A stretch of 64,000 nt of DNA from Eudorina sp. 2006-703-Eu-15 (GCA_003117195.1 BDSI01000019.1:806001-870000); one strand, 5' to 3'. Positions 12,603 through 24,192 are shown, counted from the stretch's first letter. Numbers and translations: made by a program. Notes: generated by a model from the letters alone, not told the origin.

Positions 12603-13946
12603 TTACGCCGACGGGGTGAACTTGGTGGCGTAGGCGAACGCGTTCACGGCGGTCGGGTTGGCCAGGTGGTCGTTCAGGTTCTCAATCGGGCCCTTGCCGG
12701 TCACGATGGCCTGCACGAAGAAGCCGAACATCGAGAACATGGCCAGGCGGCCGTTCTTGATCTCCTTGACCTTCAGCTCAGCGAAGGTGTCCGGGTCGTC
12801 AGCCAGGCCGAGCGGGTCGAAGGCGCCACCCGGGTGCAGCGGGTCCAGGCCCTCGCCCAGCGGGCCACCGTTGGCGCGGTAGGCCTCAGCCAGGCCCATC
12901 ACCACAACCTGAGACAAGTGAGAAGGGGAGAAGAGCTGCGTCAGAAATCGGATGACTTAACCTAGCCCCTGTCTTGGCCATGTGCAGCTGGAACGCGCAG
13001 GCTGCTTGCGGCAAACATAAGATGCAACAGACAAGGCCACCGCATGGTTTGTTTTAGGAATCGACCCCCATCAAAGCAGACCACAACTCAGCCCGAGCCC
13101 ACACCGTACATACCTGGAAGGCCAGGGTGGCGATGATGGACTGGGCGTGCACCAGGTTCTCGTTGCCGAGGTAGTTCAGGCCGCCCTCAGCGAAGATCTG
13201 AGCGCCAGCCTTGAACCACACAGACTCGCCGAACGCGACGCCGGCGTACTTGGACAGCAGCTCCGGGGTGATGCAGCCCAGAGCGCCGAGCATAGCCCAG
13301 CGGGCGTGGATCAGCTCCAGCTCGCGGTAGCGCTTGAAGGTCTCCGGATCAGCGGACAGACCGGCGGTGTCCCAGCCGTAGTCGCCCGGGAACTCGCCGG
13401 TCAGGTACGGGGGCACATCGTTCTCGGAGAACGGGCCTGCAGGTTGCAAGTGAAAGCGGGAGCAATACGTTCAACCATCTTCAACAAGTCATCCAAGCAG
13501 CTTTAATAATGCCATCTACACAATTCTCGTATAGAACCACAACCGACGCAGATAAAAGCAGACTGACCCTTGACAAAGTTTGAGCAAGCATGTCATCCTA
13601 AGCTAGACAACCTACCCAGGAACTTCGGCCGGTCCGGGCCGTACCACTCAATGGCAGCGCGGGGCACCACGCGGGCAGCCTGCAAGCCAGGGCAGAGCAG
13701 GAAACGCGACGGATCAAGAAAGCGTCCAACCGAACGAACTCCGTAAGCACCGAATCTTCATTTACATGAACGCATGCAGGACCTGATGAATTGATTCAAT
13801 CTTCACACGTCAAGATAAATCATATCACTTTTCCAGACGGCAAGATCCCAGCGACCTGAGTATCGCTGGCCCCAATGTCAACTCACCCGGCTGGCCACGG
13901 TGGGGCGCACGGAGCTGCGCACAGCGGACTTAGCAATGGCGGCCAT
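12603..13946 (-). CDS. LHCBM: Major light-harvesting chlorophyll a/b protein of photosystem II (LHCBM), copy 1
   Basis: Exons in transcription order: 13946-13887, 13679-13616, 13436-13114, 12908-12603; 753 nt, 250 residues. It is a chloroplast-targeted thylakoid protein that binds chlorophyll a/b and xanthophylls and forms the trimeric photosystem II antenna. It starts [20 protein letters not shown], a typical algal transit peptide. The trimerisation motif WYGPDR is at residues 32-37. The two LHC helix motifs are [16 protein letters not shown] (helix B) and [16 protein letters not shown] (helix A), and the C-terminus is [13 protein letters not shown] (YATKFTPSA). The length is normal for the family. 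A paralogue follows on the same strand at 17066-18452; exons 3 and 4 and the intron between them are almost identical in both. The exact LHCBM number cannot be set from this sequence alone. Confidence 0.97.
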
Positions 13947-14169
13947 TTTTATACAAGGAAACTGGACACAGAAGGGAGCAACTGTGTACCGATACAAGTG
14001 TCGCCCAGTCCTTTTGACCCAGGACTGAGAACCGCACAGGGCCCAAAATCTAGATTGCTCGGCCAGATTGTACAACAAGGTTTTCGCGATTGCATGATGC
14101 AAGCCATTCTTCTTTTGTTTGAAATGCGAACTAGTTTGGGCATTGCGGTTTCACCATCTTTCGTGAGCC

Positions 14170-14175
14170 TATATG
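14170..14175 (-). promoter_or_regulatory. Possible TATA box of LHCBM copy 1
   Basis: GCATATAGG on the minus strand, about 225 bases upstream of the ATG. This is the best TATA-like site in the region but is weaker than the one of copy 2. Confidence 0.3.
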
Positions 14176-15425
14176 CTTGCATAGGGCTGCTTTTCTAGGG
14201 TGTGTCGGAATTTCTGTTCCATGGTGTATATCAGGCGTGAAGAGATAATAGTTAATTTGATATGCATGAAGGAAGTTGAAATACATCTGTCCGGACGGAC
14301 AGGAATCACAAAGCACTGGCAACTGACGTTTCGGAGATTTGTGACGCCGGGACTCGTGGGCCAAAGATGATCAGGGCCATTCCGCTGGCAATGTTATACT
14401 AAAATTGTAATTCTGGATTGGAGTCCGTTTATAAATTGCGTGCTTTTTTGACCTGTTCGAAACCAACTCCTGCCCTTGCCAGTGGATTCTAATTTGCCAA
14501 CCATAGACTGTTCACAATGCAGCTGAACGTGTCTGTTGTGTCATCTACTTCGAGGGTGATAGACGGTATCTTCAATCGCGTGTGGGTTTTGTGGACGGAC
14601 GCTTCTTACGCGTCATATTGTTGCGTGTCTTGTTTTTCAATGCGCTAAGCAATTTATCCAGAATTATCGTACTTGTTAGTGCGCAAACCTATGGGTGACG
14701 TGCGGAACCTTGCAGGCAACACCTCCCGGTTCAGCGTTTGGATTTACGTCGGTAGGCTCCTCTTATACAATGAAAACGCATTTTCGAGGGCAACGAATTA
14801 GAACCCATGCGCGCATGACCTTGATCATTCCTTGCCCATTCGCGTCGGGGTTCAGGCGCCTTCACCGCATGCGACGCCACTGGTCACCCATACTCTTAGC
14901 ATGGACTGTTGGGCTTAATTCGCGTGCGCACCGGGTTAGGTACCCGTCCTCCGTGTGTCGACAGAATATGCCATAAATGCAATGTATCCGAATCACACAC
15001 ACATAGGCAGAGGCTGCCCTCACGCACGGCAGCTTCAGCAACCTGGCGTCCAGCTGAGAGGGGGCGGCCACTGGAGGCCACTGGGGTTTGGCGGCTGGGG
15101 GCGGACCCCTGCAGGATGTGCCGCAACAGGTTGCTGGCCGGCGTGTCGGTGGGCATCGGGTACAGCAGCTGTCTCCCCATGTGTGGCATGAATGGCCTTG
15201 CGGTGCGGCGCACCCGTCCGGCCCCTGTACGACCCGGGGCGGGTCTTCGATGCGCATGGGGTGCCGGTGCGGTGCGGGTTTGCTTTTGCAGTGTGTGATG
15301 AGGAGGCTTCGACAGTTGATCGATTACCAATGACGGGATGAACCGTAGCACTCTACGTTCAACAGGGTAGCACACTGCGGTGTAATGCTGTTCGCCAACA
15401 AATGGGTCCAACCTCCAACGCATCT

Positions 15426-16263
15426 GTGGAGCCTGTCCGGAGCGCCATGGTGGCGCCAGTTCGTTTAGGCAGTGTTTGGTGAGGAAGCCTCGGCTGTCGC
15501 CGTTGGCTGTCACCGATGACCCGCGGGGTCCGCTGTAACATCCTTAATGATCTGTGCCGTGCCGTGCCGTGCCGTGCCGTGCCGTGCCGTGCCGTGCCGT
15601 GCCGTGCCGTGCCGTGCCGTGCCGTGCCGTGCCGTGCCGTGCCGTGCCGTGCCGTGCCGTGCCGTGCCGTGCCGTGCCGTGCCGTGCCGTGCCGTGCCGT
15701 GCCGTGTCGTGTCGTGCCGTGCCGTGCCGTGCCGTGCCGTGCACCCACCGACGACAGGATGATCGTCTGTCAGAGGCGGCCGGGCGGTGCACCCGGGGAC
15801 AGAGTCCGCGGCAGGGGTGTGCGGGGTTCCTCGGCAGCGTCCGTCCTCCGCGCCGTGGGGTCTAGAAGCCATGTCCTGCAACCCAAGAGACCCAGGTACC
15901 GGTACCATGTAAGACACCCCCTTTTGAAACACCCCCTCTGACGCCCATCCCGTCACCAAGTTGCACGGCGAACGGGTGCTTGCTTTTCCTCTTCATGCCC
16001 GAGGCTTGCCCCTGGCCCGGCCCGGCCCTGCCCGACCCGATGGACCCGATGCACAACCTGCTGCTTATGCCATTGGTGCACCGGTGAGGCGAAAATGAAA
16101 CCCCCGGACCCTGCGGGTCATAGGTGACAGCCTCAGCCTCCTCACCTCACCCGGAGGGTACGATTCATGAAAAGTTTGGGGAGAAGCACGACCTGCACGA
16201 CCGTATTTCCTACCCTCCTCCTCACCGGATCCGCGCCACCATGGCGCGCCAGACAGGCGTCAC
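15426..16263. repeat. Segment bounded by ~38-bp imperfect inverted repeats (possible mobile element remnant)
   Basis: Left arm 15426-15463 contains GCCTGTCCGGAGCGCCATGG then TGGCGC. Right arm 16226-16263, read on the minus strand, contains GCCTGTCTGGCGCGCCATGG then TGGCGC. A third copy of the arm is at 63961-64000. No transposase-like frame is visible between the arms. It may be a non-autonomous element or two independent copies of a short dispersed repeat. Confidence 0.45.
15556..15741 (+). repeat. (GCCGT)n microsatellite
   Basis: About 37 tandem GCCGT units, interrupted only by a GTCGTGTC variant near 15706. Open frames on both strands here are only repeat translation. Confidence 0.97.
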
Positions 16264-16892
16264 GGTTTGAGCAGTGAGAGAAGCGATGTACACCATCCGC
16301 CCAACAACGGCATGGGACAGCACGACTGTCGGCCGAAACCCGAAACTGGTATTGGCGATCGTGCTGACACAAGGGGCCGAGGGGCTGCCCTACAAATCAG
16401 TCAGTGTGACCGATATCGTACAGGGCGACGGACATCGCAGGCTGGCAAGCCGAACCATCTGTGCTGAATCAGGTAGTACAGGAACAGCGCCATTGCCTTC
16501 GGCTGGCCTTTTGTGCCTCATTGGCCGTTCCTCAGCATACCTTTACACAAGCTGTGATAAGATCTGCGCATACCTGATTAACGCACGACGGAGTTCATCG
16601 GCTGCGGAAGACGCGCGATGGCGGGGCTATCGCGGCTCTGCCGATTACCGTAGTTTGAAGGACGCAGCTGTCGGTTTGCATCGTGCGTAGCAGCCGCAGC
16701 TGCACAACCCATGTCGCAACCCAGACCGTCCAGACGATGGTTACATGCAACCGATCGAAATCGAGATGTGTTATGTACCGGTATATAGTCTGCTCACAGA
16801 TTTCATGGCGATGAACCATCAATAACACTAGGCGCTCACCACAAAATCATACACAACCACAATCATCACAGCGGGCCAAAACTGGTATTTGA

Positions 16893-16897
16893 TTACA
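16893..16897 (-). promoter_or_regulatory. Poly(A) signal TGTAA for LHCBM copy 2
   Basis: TTACA on the + strand, 169 bases past the stop of the minus-strand gene. Confidence 0.55.
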
Positions 16898-17065
16898 TGG
16901 AGCAACTTGTGTACAATACCGCCGAAGCAGCGGAAGGATATACAACCCTCAGCACGCCTCGCTTATCAAACCACTCGAGCTCACCATCATACAGAAGCCA
17001 GCAAGGCACAAGAAAACACGAACAGATCACACAAGCAAACCGGAAACACGAAGTGCGCAGATGCT

Positions 17066-18452
17066 TTACGCCGACGGGGTGAACTTGGTGGCGTAGGCGA
17101 ACGCGTTCACGGCGGTCGGGTTGGCCAGGTGGTCGTTCAGGTTCTCAATCGGGCCCTTGCCGGTCACGATGGCCTGCACGAAGAAGCCGAACATCGAGAA
17201 CATGGCCAGGCGGCCGTTCTTGATCTCCTTGACCTTCAGCTCAGCGAAGGTGTCCGGGTCGTCAGCCAGGCCGAGCGGGTCGAAGGCGCCACCCGGGTGC
17301 AGCGGGTCCAGGCCCTCGCCCAGCGGGCCACCGTTGGCGCGGTAGGCCTCAGCCAGGCCCATCACCACAACCTGAGACAAGTGAGAAGGGGAGAAGAGCT
17401 GCGTCAGAAATCGGATGACTTAACCTAGCCCCTGTCTTGGCCATGTGCAGCTGGAACGCGCAGGCTGCTTGCGGCAAACATAAGATGCAACAGACAAGGC
17501 CACCGCATGGTTTGTTTTCGGAATCGACCCCATCAAAGCAGACCACAACTCAGCCCGAGCCCACACCGTACATACCTGGAAGGCCAGGGTGGCGATGATG
17601 GACTGGGCGTGCACCAGGTTCTCGTTGCCGAGGTAGTTCAGGCCGCCCTCAGCGAAGATCTGAGCGCCAGCCTTGAACCACACAGACTCGCCGAACGCGA
17701 CGCCGGCGTACTTGGACAGCAGCTCCGGGGTGATGCAGCCCAGAGCGCCGAGCATAGCCCAGCGGGCGTGGATCAGCTCCAGCTCGCGGTAGCGCTTGAA
17801 GGTCTCCGGATCAGCGGACAGACCGGCGGTGTCCCAGCCGTAGTCGCCCGGGAACTCGCCGGTCAGGTACGGGGGCACATCGTTCTCGGAGAATGGGCCT
17901 GCAAGGAAAGAAACAAACAAACGGTCGCATCTCAGATAGTACTCACATCGGCGATGAGCGCTCGGAAAGTACCGAGAACGATCGAAGGCTCCCTTCACCG
18001 CCAAACATCACTCCGAGGAAACATTGGAGACACGTTATTGCTCAGTATACAATATTAATACAGACATATCAGACGAAAGGCGCACTGAGGTGGCGTCTTC
18101 GAAAACCCTGGCCATGGCGCAAAGACAAACAAAAGCCGCTCACCGAGGAACTTCGGCCGGTCAGGGCCGTACCACTCAATAGCAGCGCGGGGCACAACGC
18201 GGGCAGCCTGCGACGAATTGGAACAGGGGACCGGAAGATGCGTCAGAAGCGCATCTGGGAACTCCGACAGCAGCTAGTGAACACATCCAACGAAGCGCAA
18301 CATACAAGATTTTATAGATGCATTGAATAATATGCAACAGAAGTCAGGACAAAGGGATCTCCGTAAAACACATGCCATTCACTGTCACTTACCCGGCTGG
18401 CAACAGTCGGGCGCACAGAGCTGCGGACAGCGGACTTGGCAACAGTGGCCAT
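17066..18452 (-). CDS. LHCBM: Major light-harvesting chlorophyll a/b protein of photosystem II (LHCBM), copy 2
   Basis: Exons in transcription order: 18452-18393, 18207-18144, 17898-17576, 17371-17066; 753 nt, 250 residues, the same intron positions and phases as copy 1. The protein differs from copy 1 only near the start (MATVAK against MAAIAK); the mature part is the same, with WYGPDR at 32-37 and both LHC helix motifs. Nucleotide differences from copy 1 fall from 9 in 60 (exon 1) and 4 in 64 (exon 2) to 1 in 323 (exon 3) and none in 306 (exon 4), while introns 1 and 2 are unrelated. This points to gene conversion of the 3' part. A good TATA box lies upstream at 18601. Confidence 0.97.
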
Positions 18453-18600
18453 TTTTCCTGATAGATGACACTGGCAGCGATCTGAAGCTGGTCGTGTAAT
18501 AACGAAGTCGCACGCAACGCTTTTATGGGAGGCCGGGCTAACAAAGGGCCCCAGAATCGTACGGAAATTGATCCTTTGGCAGTTCTTTTGCCCTTGACCC

Positions 18601-18606
18601 TTATAT
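18601..18606 (-). promoter_or_regulatory. TATA box of LHCBM copy 2
   Basis: GGGCATATAAGGG on the minus strand, about 150 bases upstream of the ATG. This would give a 5' UTR of about 120 bases. Confidence 0.6.
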
Positions 18607-19165
18607 GCCCTTCGTACACAAATGTTCTCCGCAACGAGACTATGTTTGGTTTTTCAGGAATAGTTCAAACCGACGGGACTATTACGAAAGCACCTCGGCG
18701 AAAGTCCTTGGTTGCTTTCGCACTTGCGCAACGCGACGCGATTTGGTTGTACTGCATTTGCCCGCTGTAGGTGTTACAATGGCCTGCAGCTGTGGTCGTT
18801 GAAGCTCTCGATCTTGCAGCGCGCGTGAAGTTCGTTATGGTTCCGTTGATGTTTGCTTATGACAAGATACGATCTTGTCAGATCTTTCATGGAAGTGAAG
18901 CCTGTGATCAGATGGTTCTTCAAGTGACATCCGCCTCATCAAAATGCGCCCATGCAGCCAAAGAACCAATGTCGATGGAGTTCCCGAAGCATTCCTCGGC
19001 CCATGTTAGCAGGGCCAGGATGTCCGAGCAAAGAATTCATAGCGTAACAGCAATTTTAGGCCGTATTACGATCTGTTCAACACCCCGTCCTCCGTCCGAG
19101 TCGTTGCTGTCACCAGGCAGGCTTCTCGTAACGGAATCATTTGGCCAACCTCGAGAATGGCTAGC
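18607..19165. other. Spacer between LHCBM copy 2 and the WD40 gene
   Basis: It holds the upstream promoter of LHCBM copy 2 and the 3' UTR of the WD40 gene. TTACA at 18774-18778 is a possible TGTAA poly(A) signal for the WD40 gene. No other gene was seen. Confidence 0.5.
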
Positions 19166-22100
19166 TCACGCGTCCGCCCGTGTCGGCGACGCCACAAGCA
19201 CGTACAAAGTACCCGACAAGCTTAGTGCCGCGGCCACCTCGCGGCACCAGCCGCGACCCTGCTCAGCGGCTTTCCCCTCCTGGGACGCAGCAACGGGGCT
19301 GAGACCAGCAGCCGCCAGACCCAACCACTTGGAGTCGCCCCGGAATGTCAAACCTGCGGTGCCAGGGGAACAACGTTTGGTCGAGCTCGCGCCCACCAAC
19401 CTCGTGGCAGGGGCTCTATCCGTACATCGACAAAGCTCATCAGCTACAGCCATGCCGCCACAGGCACACAGCCGTAGCCACGGCCATACCCACATCGGGC
19501 TCTGGCAGTGTGCGGCGGGTAATCAACCGCAACCCAACCTCCGCCAACACGCGCCCGTTTCGGCCCCGCGCGCACACCTACAGCCCTCGCCCTTGCCCCG
19601 CGGAACAGCCCTCGCCCTCGCCCTTGCCCTCGCCCTTGCCCCGCGCGCCCCCCTGCCTTACCGCCTCGACTGGCGCCGCCCTCGGGGCCGTCATCCACCG
19701 CCATGGCGCCCGCCGCTGCCGCCGCCGCTGCCGCCTGCTCCCCAGCCTGCTCCCGGCCCCCTCCGTTTCGGAACAGCTGGACGGGTCCCACGGCCCGTCC
19801 GTGCCCTCCCGAGGCGCTGTTGGCGTTTCCCGCCGACGACCCGAAGCTGCCGTCCCACCTTCCCGCCGCCACCTCGTAGTCCAGCCCCGCCACGTAGACG
19901 TAGCCGGGGGCCACCCGGGAGGGCGCCAGGTGGGTGGCGGGGTACTTAACGCAGCCGGGCCACTTGGCAGCGATGTGCCACCTGAGGGGCGGGGGGCGAG
20001 CAGGGTTTCGCTGTCTTTATTGACAAAAAGGGGGCGAGCAGCGAGCAGCAGGGAGGAGGGGAGCAGAAACGGGAAATCGGTGGACGGCACAAGCTGACTG
20101 ATAGGACAAGCGGATGGGGAGGGAGCAGGGGGGCGTCAAGTGGTTTGGGGGGAGAAGAGGAGGGAGGGGGGATACGGCCCAGGGCAGGGACGCGCACACC
20201 GGGCGAGGCGGGGGAAGGAGGGGTCAGGCGGCGGGGTAGATGGAGGTGATGGAGGAGGGGCGGGGAGGAGGGTCAGGGTCGTGCCTTGGATTGCGGGCGG
20301 ATGAGGGACGACGCGTGCACAAGGGACGGAGGTGGGTGGGGTTGGAGGTTGGACGGCACCTGGCGGAATATCCCAAACCCGGCCCCAAGGGCCACACCCC
20401 AACCCTCACTTGCGCGGCTCCAGCACCACCACGGATCGTTCGCTGCCCGTGGCCGCCAGCATGCCCTCACCGCCCCCGTGCTGACGGGACCGCGGCGCGG
20501 CCGCCAGCCAGCTCAGGCAGTACACCGGCGAGCCGCCGCCGTACACGCCGACCCGGTGCACGCAGCCGCCGCGCTCGCCCTGCCGTACATCCCACAGGGA
20601 CACCTGCGCGGTCGCGACACACACACCGGGGTGCGACGGACTTGACAACGGAGCCGGTGGCTGACCCAGCTGCTGTGGGCAGGACCCACGGGCCGGCGCG
20701 CTCCAGAACCTGCCTGCCGTACCGCACCGCACCGCACCTAACCTGCCTGCCGCACCGCACCTAGATACCTCGATGCGCCCACCCTGGACCTTTGAGGGGC
20801 TGAATGTCCGGGGTTACCCAGAGGAGGAGGAAAGCACGGCGGGGCTCGTCGACTTGCCAAATATGAACCTGTCCCCCAAGTCCCCCAATTACCTCCCTGG
20901 ACCTGCCTGCGGCCATTGCATCCGCATTACGCAATCGCAATGTACGTCCTGCAGCTCGGACAGCCTCCCCGGGGGGTGAGTATGTCTCTACCAATCCCCT
21001 GTACTCCTCACCCCACACCGATGGAGCGCAGTTTGAATTGTCTGTCCGATACTCCCCCCCATGGACCCGCCTGATGCTCCTCCGCGACGGCCAGCAGCCC
21101 CTCCGCCGCCTCCGCGCAGCCGCCCATGGGCACAGGAGGCAGGTACGACAGCGCCGTGGGGCCCTGCGCCGTACAGGGGGACGTACCGTATGCCCTCGTC
21201 AGTGGGGTGGTGCCGTGTTGCGGGGGAGCGGGGCGCTCTCCGGCGTCTGGGGCCGGTGGGGCGAATCGGGGATCACCTCAAGGAGCTGGCGTGTACTCTT
21301 CCCCCCCGCCCCCGGCCCCAGAGCAACCACCCGGCAACTGCTCTTGATGCCGCCATACTCGGAGCCATCCTCGACCCACCCCTCGCCTGCGGGGGCAGGC
21401 GGCCTCTGCCCCCCGCACAGCACGGCACACCATCCGCTCACACCGCGGCGCGTCGTTGCCCGTCAGCTGACAGCTACACATACAGCTGCCGCGGGACCGC
21501 AGTACGGCAGTACGGCGGTGGCGCGTTGCGCCTGTGCCGTACCTGCATCATGTGCAGGGAGCGCAGGAGGACACCGTCCCGATACACATTGACGTCACGG
21601 AGCCGCTGCCGCCCGACCGCAACGTCCAGCGGGGGGCCGCCGCCGCCGCCGCCGCCTCCGCCGACGCCGGCACCGCTTCCTGGCCCAGCGGCACCGCCGC
21701 GACCGCCTTCACCGGCCAGCGATCGCACCGCCAAGCCCGTCCAGCCGCACTCCCTGGAACGGGCGGGGATGGACGGATGGGGGTGTGCGGGTGCGGGTGC
21801 GGGTGCGGGTGCGGGTGCGGGTGCGGGTGCGGGTGCGGGTGCGGGTGCGGGTGCGGGTGCGGGTGCGGGTGCGGGTGCGGGTGCGGGTGCGGGTGGGGGA
21901 ACGAACATGGTATTGTATACACTCAGCCCTGCAGCACCAGGGCTTCCTCCTGCAGCACACCCACCCACCCACCCTCCCACCCGTCCAGCCCACCCCACCC
22001 CAGGGGGGGGAGATTTCCTTTGCTACGCAGGTACCTCGCCACGTAAGTATGTTTTTTCTGGGTGTGCCTGGGCCTGCTTCTTTGGGTTTATTTCTTTTTT

Positions 22101-24192
22101 CAATTTAACCCCCACCTACCCACAGTCGAGTCTTTACGCTCTGGCAGCAGCGCAGTATAAATATGTCTACCAATTTTCTATACCCCACCCCACCCCACCC
22201 CACCCCACCCCACCCTCGGAAGGGCGCGCGCAGCTCCATGACGTGGAGCGCCGGCGCCGCCTCGTCGCCGCCCGCGGTGGCGGCTGCGCCGTCTGTGTCA
22301 CCGAGCGGCAGTGGCGCCGCCATGAGCCGTACATTTCCCACCGAGTCCGACGCCGCCAGCACGTGGCGCCCACCTGGCCCCCCGAGTCAAGGGAGGCGGC
22401 ATCCAGGATCCAAAGGGGGCAGGGTACGGCAGGGTACGGCAGGGTACGGCAGGGTCGAGAGGGCCTATGCGAGTGGGCACGTGGTCACCCTTCATCAAAC
22501 GATGGTAGTGGGGTACGAATCATCGTGTGAATGAGGTGTGTGTGGACGGTGTACGGTAACTCGGATGAGGCATGTGAGCCCTTGCGCCAGGGAGGGCGTC
22601 TAGTGGAGACGTGCTTTTAGCAAATAGTTCGACTGCGCGCTCAGCACAGTTAGCTTCTTTTTCACTGACATTTAAGGTCACAGGTAACAGTAAAGTCTGA
22701 GCCGCCATAGTATTTGCTTGCAATGAAAAGGAGCGAACGTGGTTGATGGATTTCAAACGACGAAGATGAGAAGGATAAACGCCGTCATGGATTGTGGGCT
22801 GCGGATGGGCCCCTCCCTCCTACAGCTGCTACCATTTTGCAGGGCCCCCGGCCGGCCCCCCGGCCCGAGCCCAAGCCTGTCTGCATACCGTGGACGCCAG
22901 CGTACAGGCTCTGCACCTCCGCCGCCATGTACGACATGTGCTCCAGCTGCCGTATGTGGCCGATCTGCAGGAGCGACAAGCGGACAGGCGGGCGGGCGGG
23001 CGGTGTCGTCGTCCCGGCTGCGCCGCTGCGTCCCTCAGACAAGGCCGCCCCAACCACATGCATCTGATCTCCATCTGGGGCCGTTGGGCCCCAACCTACG
23101 ACAACGCTCCAACCCCCTTTGCCCGCTTCATCGCCCAAACCGCAGCGGCCCTTTCCCCCACACACATACATGCACATACAGCAAACACATGACCGCCTCG
23201 CGGTGTATCCGCCCTCAGAGCTCCGCCACCAACACCCTAGATATCCATCCCGCCTTCGGACCCCGCGCACCTCCGCCCGCCGTGGCACCATCACCCCCTC
23301 CTTGCCCTGGTCCACAGCCGCCAAGCCACAGGGCAGGGAGCCAGCCGCAGCCGCCGCCAGCTCAGTGCCCAGACACACCTGAGATCCGGGGCCGGGGGGG
23401 GGCCGAGGCGATATGACCTGGTGTCCAGCGGGGAGTGGCGAGTGTGTTTAGAGAAGAGACCCGCCCGACCCAAACCAAACACCAATATACTTACCATATT
23501 AACCTGCGAATTGGAACACAATGAAAACAGCAACAAAGCAGCCGCTCCACCACCGACAAAAGATAAGACAAGACCCGGCAGGAAATGGGCGACCCAACAG
23601 TACCCGAACCGAATGTGGCGAGTGTGTGTGTGGGGGGGTGGGGGGTGGGGGGCGGAGGTTTTGCAGGCTGGGTTCACGGCAGTCGGGCGGGCTGGCAGCG
23701 TCGCGGGCCATCCGTCTACAAGAAAGAACCCCTCCCCCACATTGCGGCATGGTTGTGGCCTATCATGATGCCGTACCTCATAGACATTCTGGGCGTTCGC
23801 GACATATGCGATGCAGTTGTCCCCGTCAACCTGTGGGAGCAGTATCCACATGCGCGGCAGTAAGACGGAGACCGACTTCACTCGCCCCGCAGCTGTGGTT
23901 AGCATATCAGCTGCCAACCGCCGTGTCGAAGTCAGATTTGCCAACTCAATCAATATCAGATTCAATATGTGAGAAATTATTGTTGTCCATCAGCGTTAAA
24001 TGTTAGACGAAAGTTTCGACATACCCGCAGAGCGATGCGGTTGGCCTGGATTGAGGCGGGCGTGAAGCTATCCGGCAGTTTCAAGCTATACTTAAACAAA
24101 GCATCTGCTTGAAGGTCTGGGCCTCTGTCTGCGGGAACATTTCTCGCCCGTTTCGACGGCCGCTGCTCGGGTGCTGGTGCGGGCTCGGCCAT
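19166..24192 (-). CDS. WD40-repeat protein, 10 exons
   Basis: Exons in transcription order: 24192-24025, 23830-23777, 22964-22889, 22373-22214, 21753-21543, 21405-21277, 21163-21071, 20603-20410, 19981-19662, 19443-19166; 1683 nt, 560 residues, phases consistent throughout. WD-like blades are seen in NCIAYVANAQNVYE, HVLAASDSVGNVRLM, GWTGLAVRSL with RLRDVNVYRDGVLLRSLH, TALSYLPP with GLLAVAEEHQVSLWDVRQ, MLAATGSERSVVVLEPRKWH, GYVYVAGLDYEVAAGRWD and FRGDSKWLGLAA with LSLSGTLYVLV. The start has a basic KRAR stretch that could be nuclear. I recall an uncharacterised plant WD40 family with the same layout but cannot name it or its partners. The intron 21070-20604 would use a GC donor (CAG/GCGGGT); a GT donor 21 bases further on is in frame but would insert seven odd residues. 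Confidence 0.85.
20981..21008 (+). repeat. Introner-like repeat in WD40 intron 7 (opposite to the gene)
   Basis: TATGTCTCTACCAATCCCCT then GTACTCC, lying 62 bases from the donor of a minus-strand intron. Only the 3' core is clear. Confidence 0.6.
21787..21892 (+). repeat. (GCGGGT)n microsatellite
   Basis: About 17 perfect hexamers inside the WD40 gene intron 21754-22213. The Gly-Ala and Val-Arg frames here are repeat translation. Confidence 0.97.
22131..22186 (+). repeat. Introner-like repeat in WD40 intron 4 (opposite to the gene)
   Basis: CTCTGGCAGCAGCGCAG, TATAAATA, then TGTCTACCAATTTTCTATA. This is the best-preserved copy. Its 3' end is 27 bases from the splice donor of this minus-strand gene; on + strand genes the same end is near the acceptor. 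Confidence 0.8.
23421..23614 (+). repeat. Dispersed ~190-bp repeat, copy A (WD40 intron 2)
   Basis: Shares long blocks with 28161-28344, such as AATATACTTACCATATTAAC, AAGACAAGACCCGGCAGGAA and CAGTACCCGAACCGAAT, in the same + orientation. Confidence 0.85.

Larger units (their letters stand above)
13947..16892. other. Spacer between the two LHCBM genes
   Basis: The first part is the promoter of LHCBM copy 1. From about 15400 to 16265 lies a repeat-rich segment with a long GCCGT microsatellite flanked by an inverted repeat (see separate entries). I see no gene in the remainder. Confidence 0.55.

Noticed and set aside
15510..15959. Tandem repeats that might suggest a CRISPR array or repeat protein
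   Set aside because: There are no spacers between units; it is a simple GCCGT microsatellite in a eukaryotic genome.
20881..20990. Possible extra WD40 exon reading LSELQDVHCDCVMRMQWPQ on the minus strand
   Set aside because: It falls inside the intron between two well-matched exons whose phases already join; including it breaks the blade.
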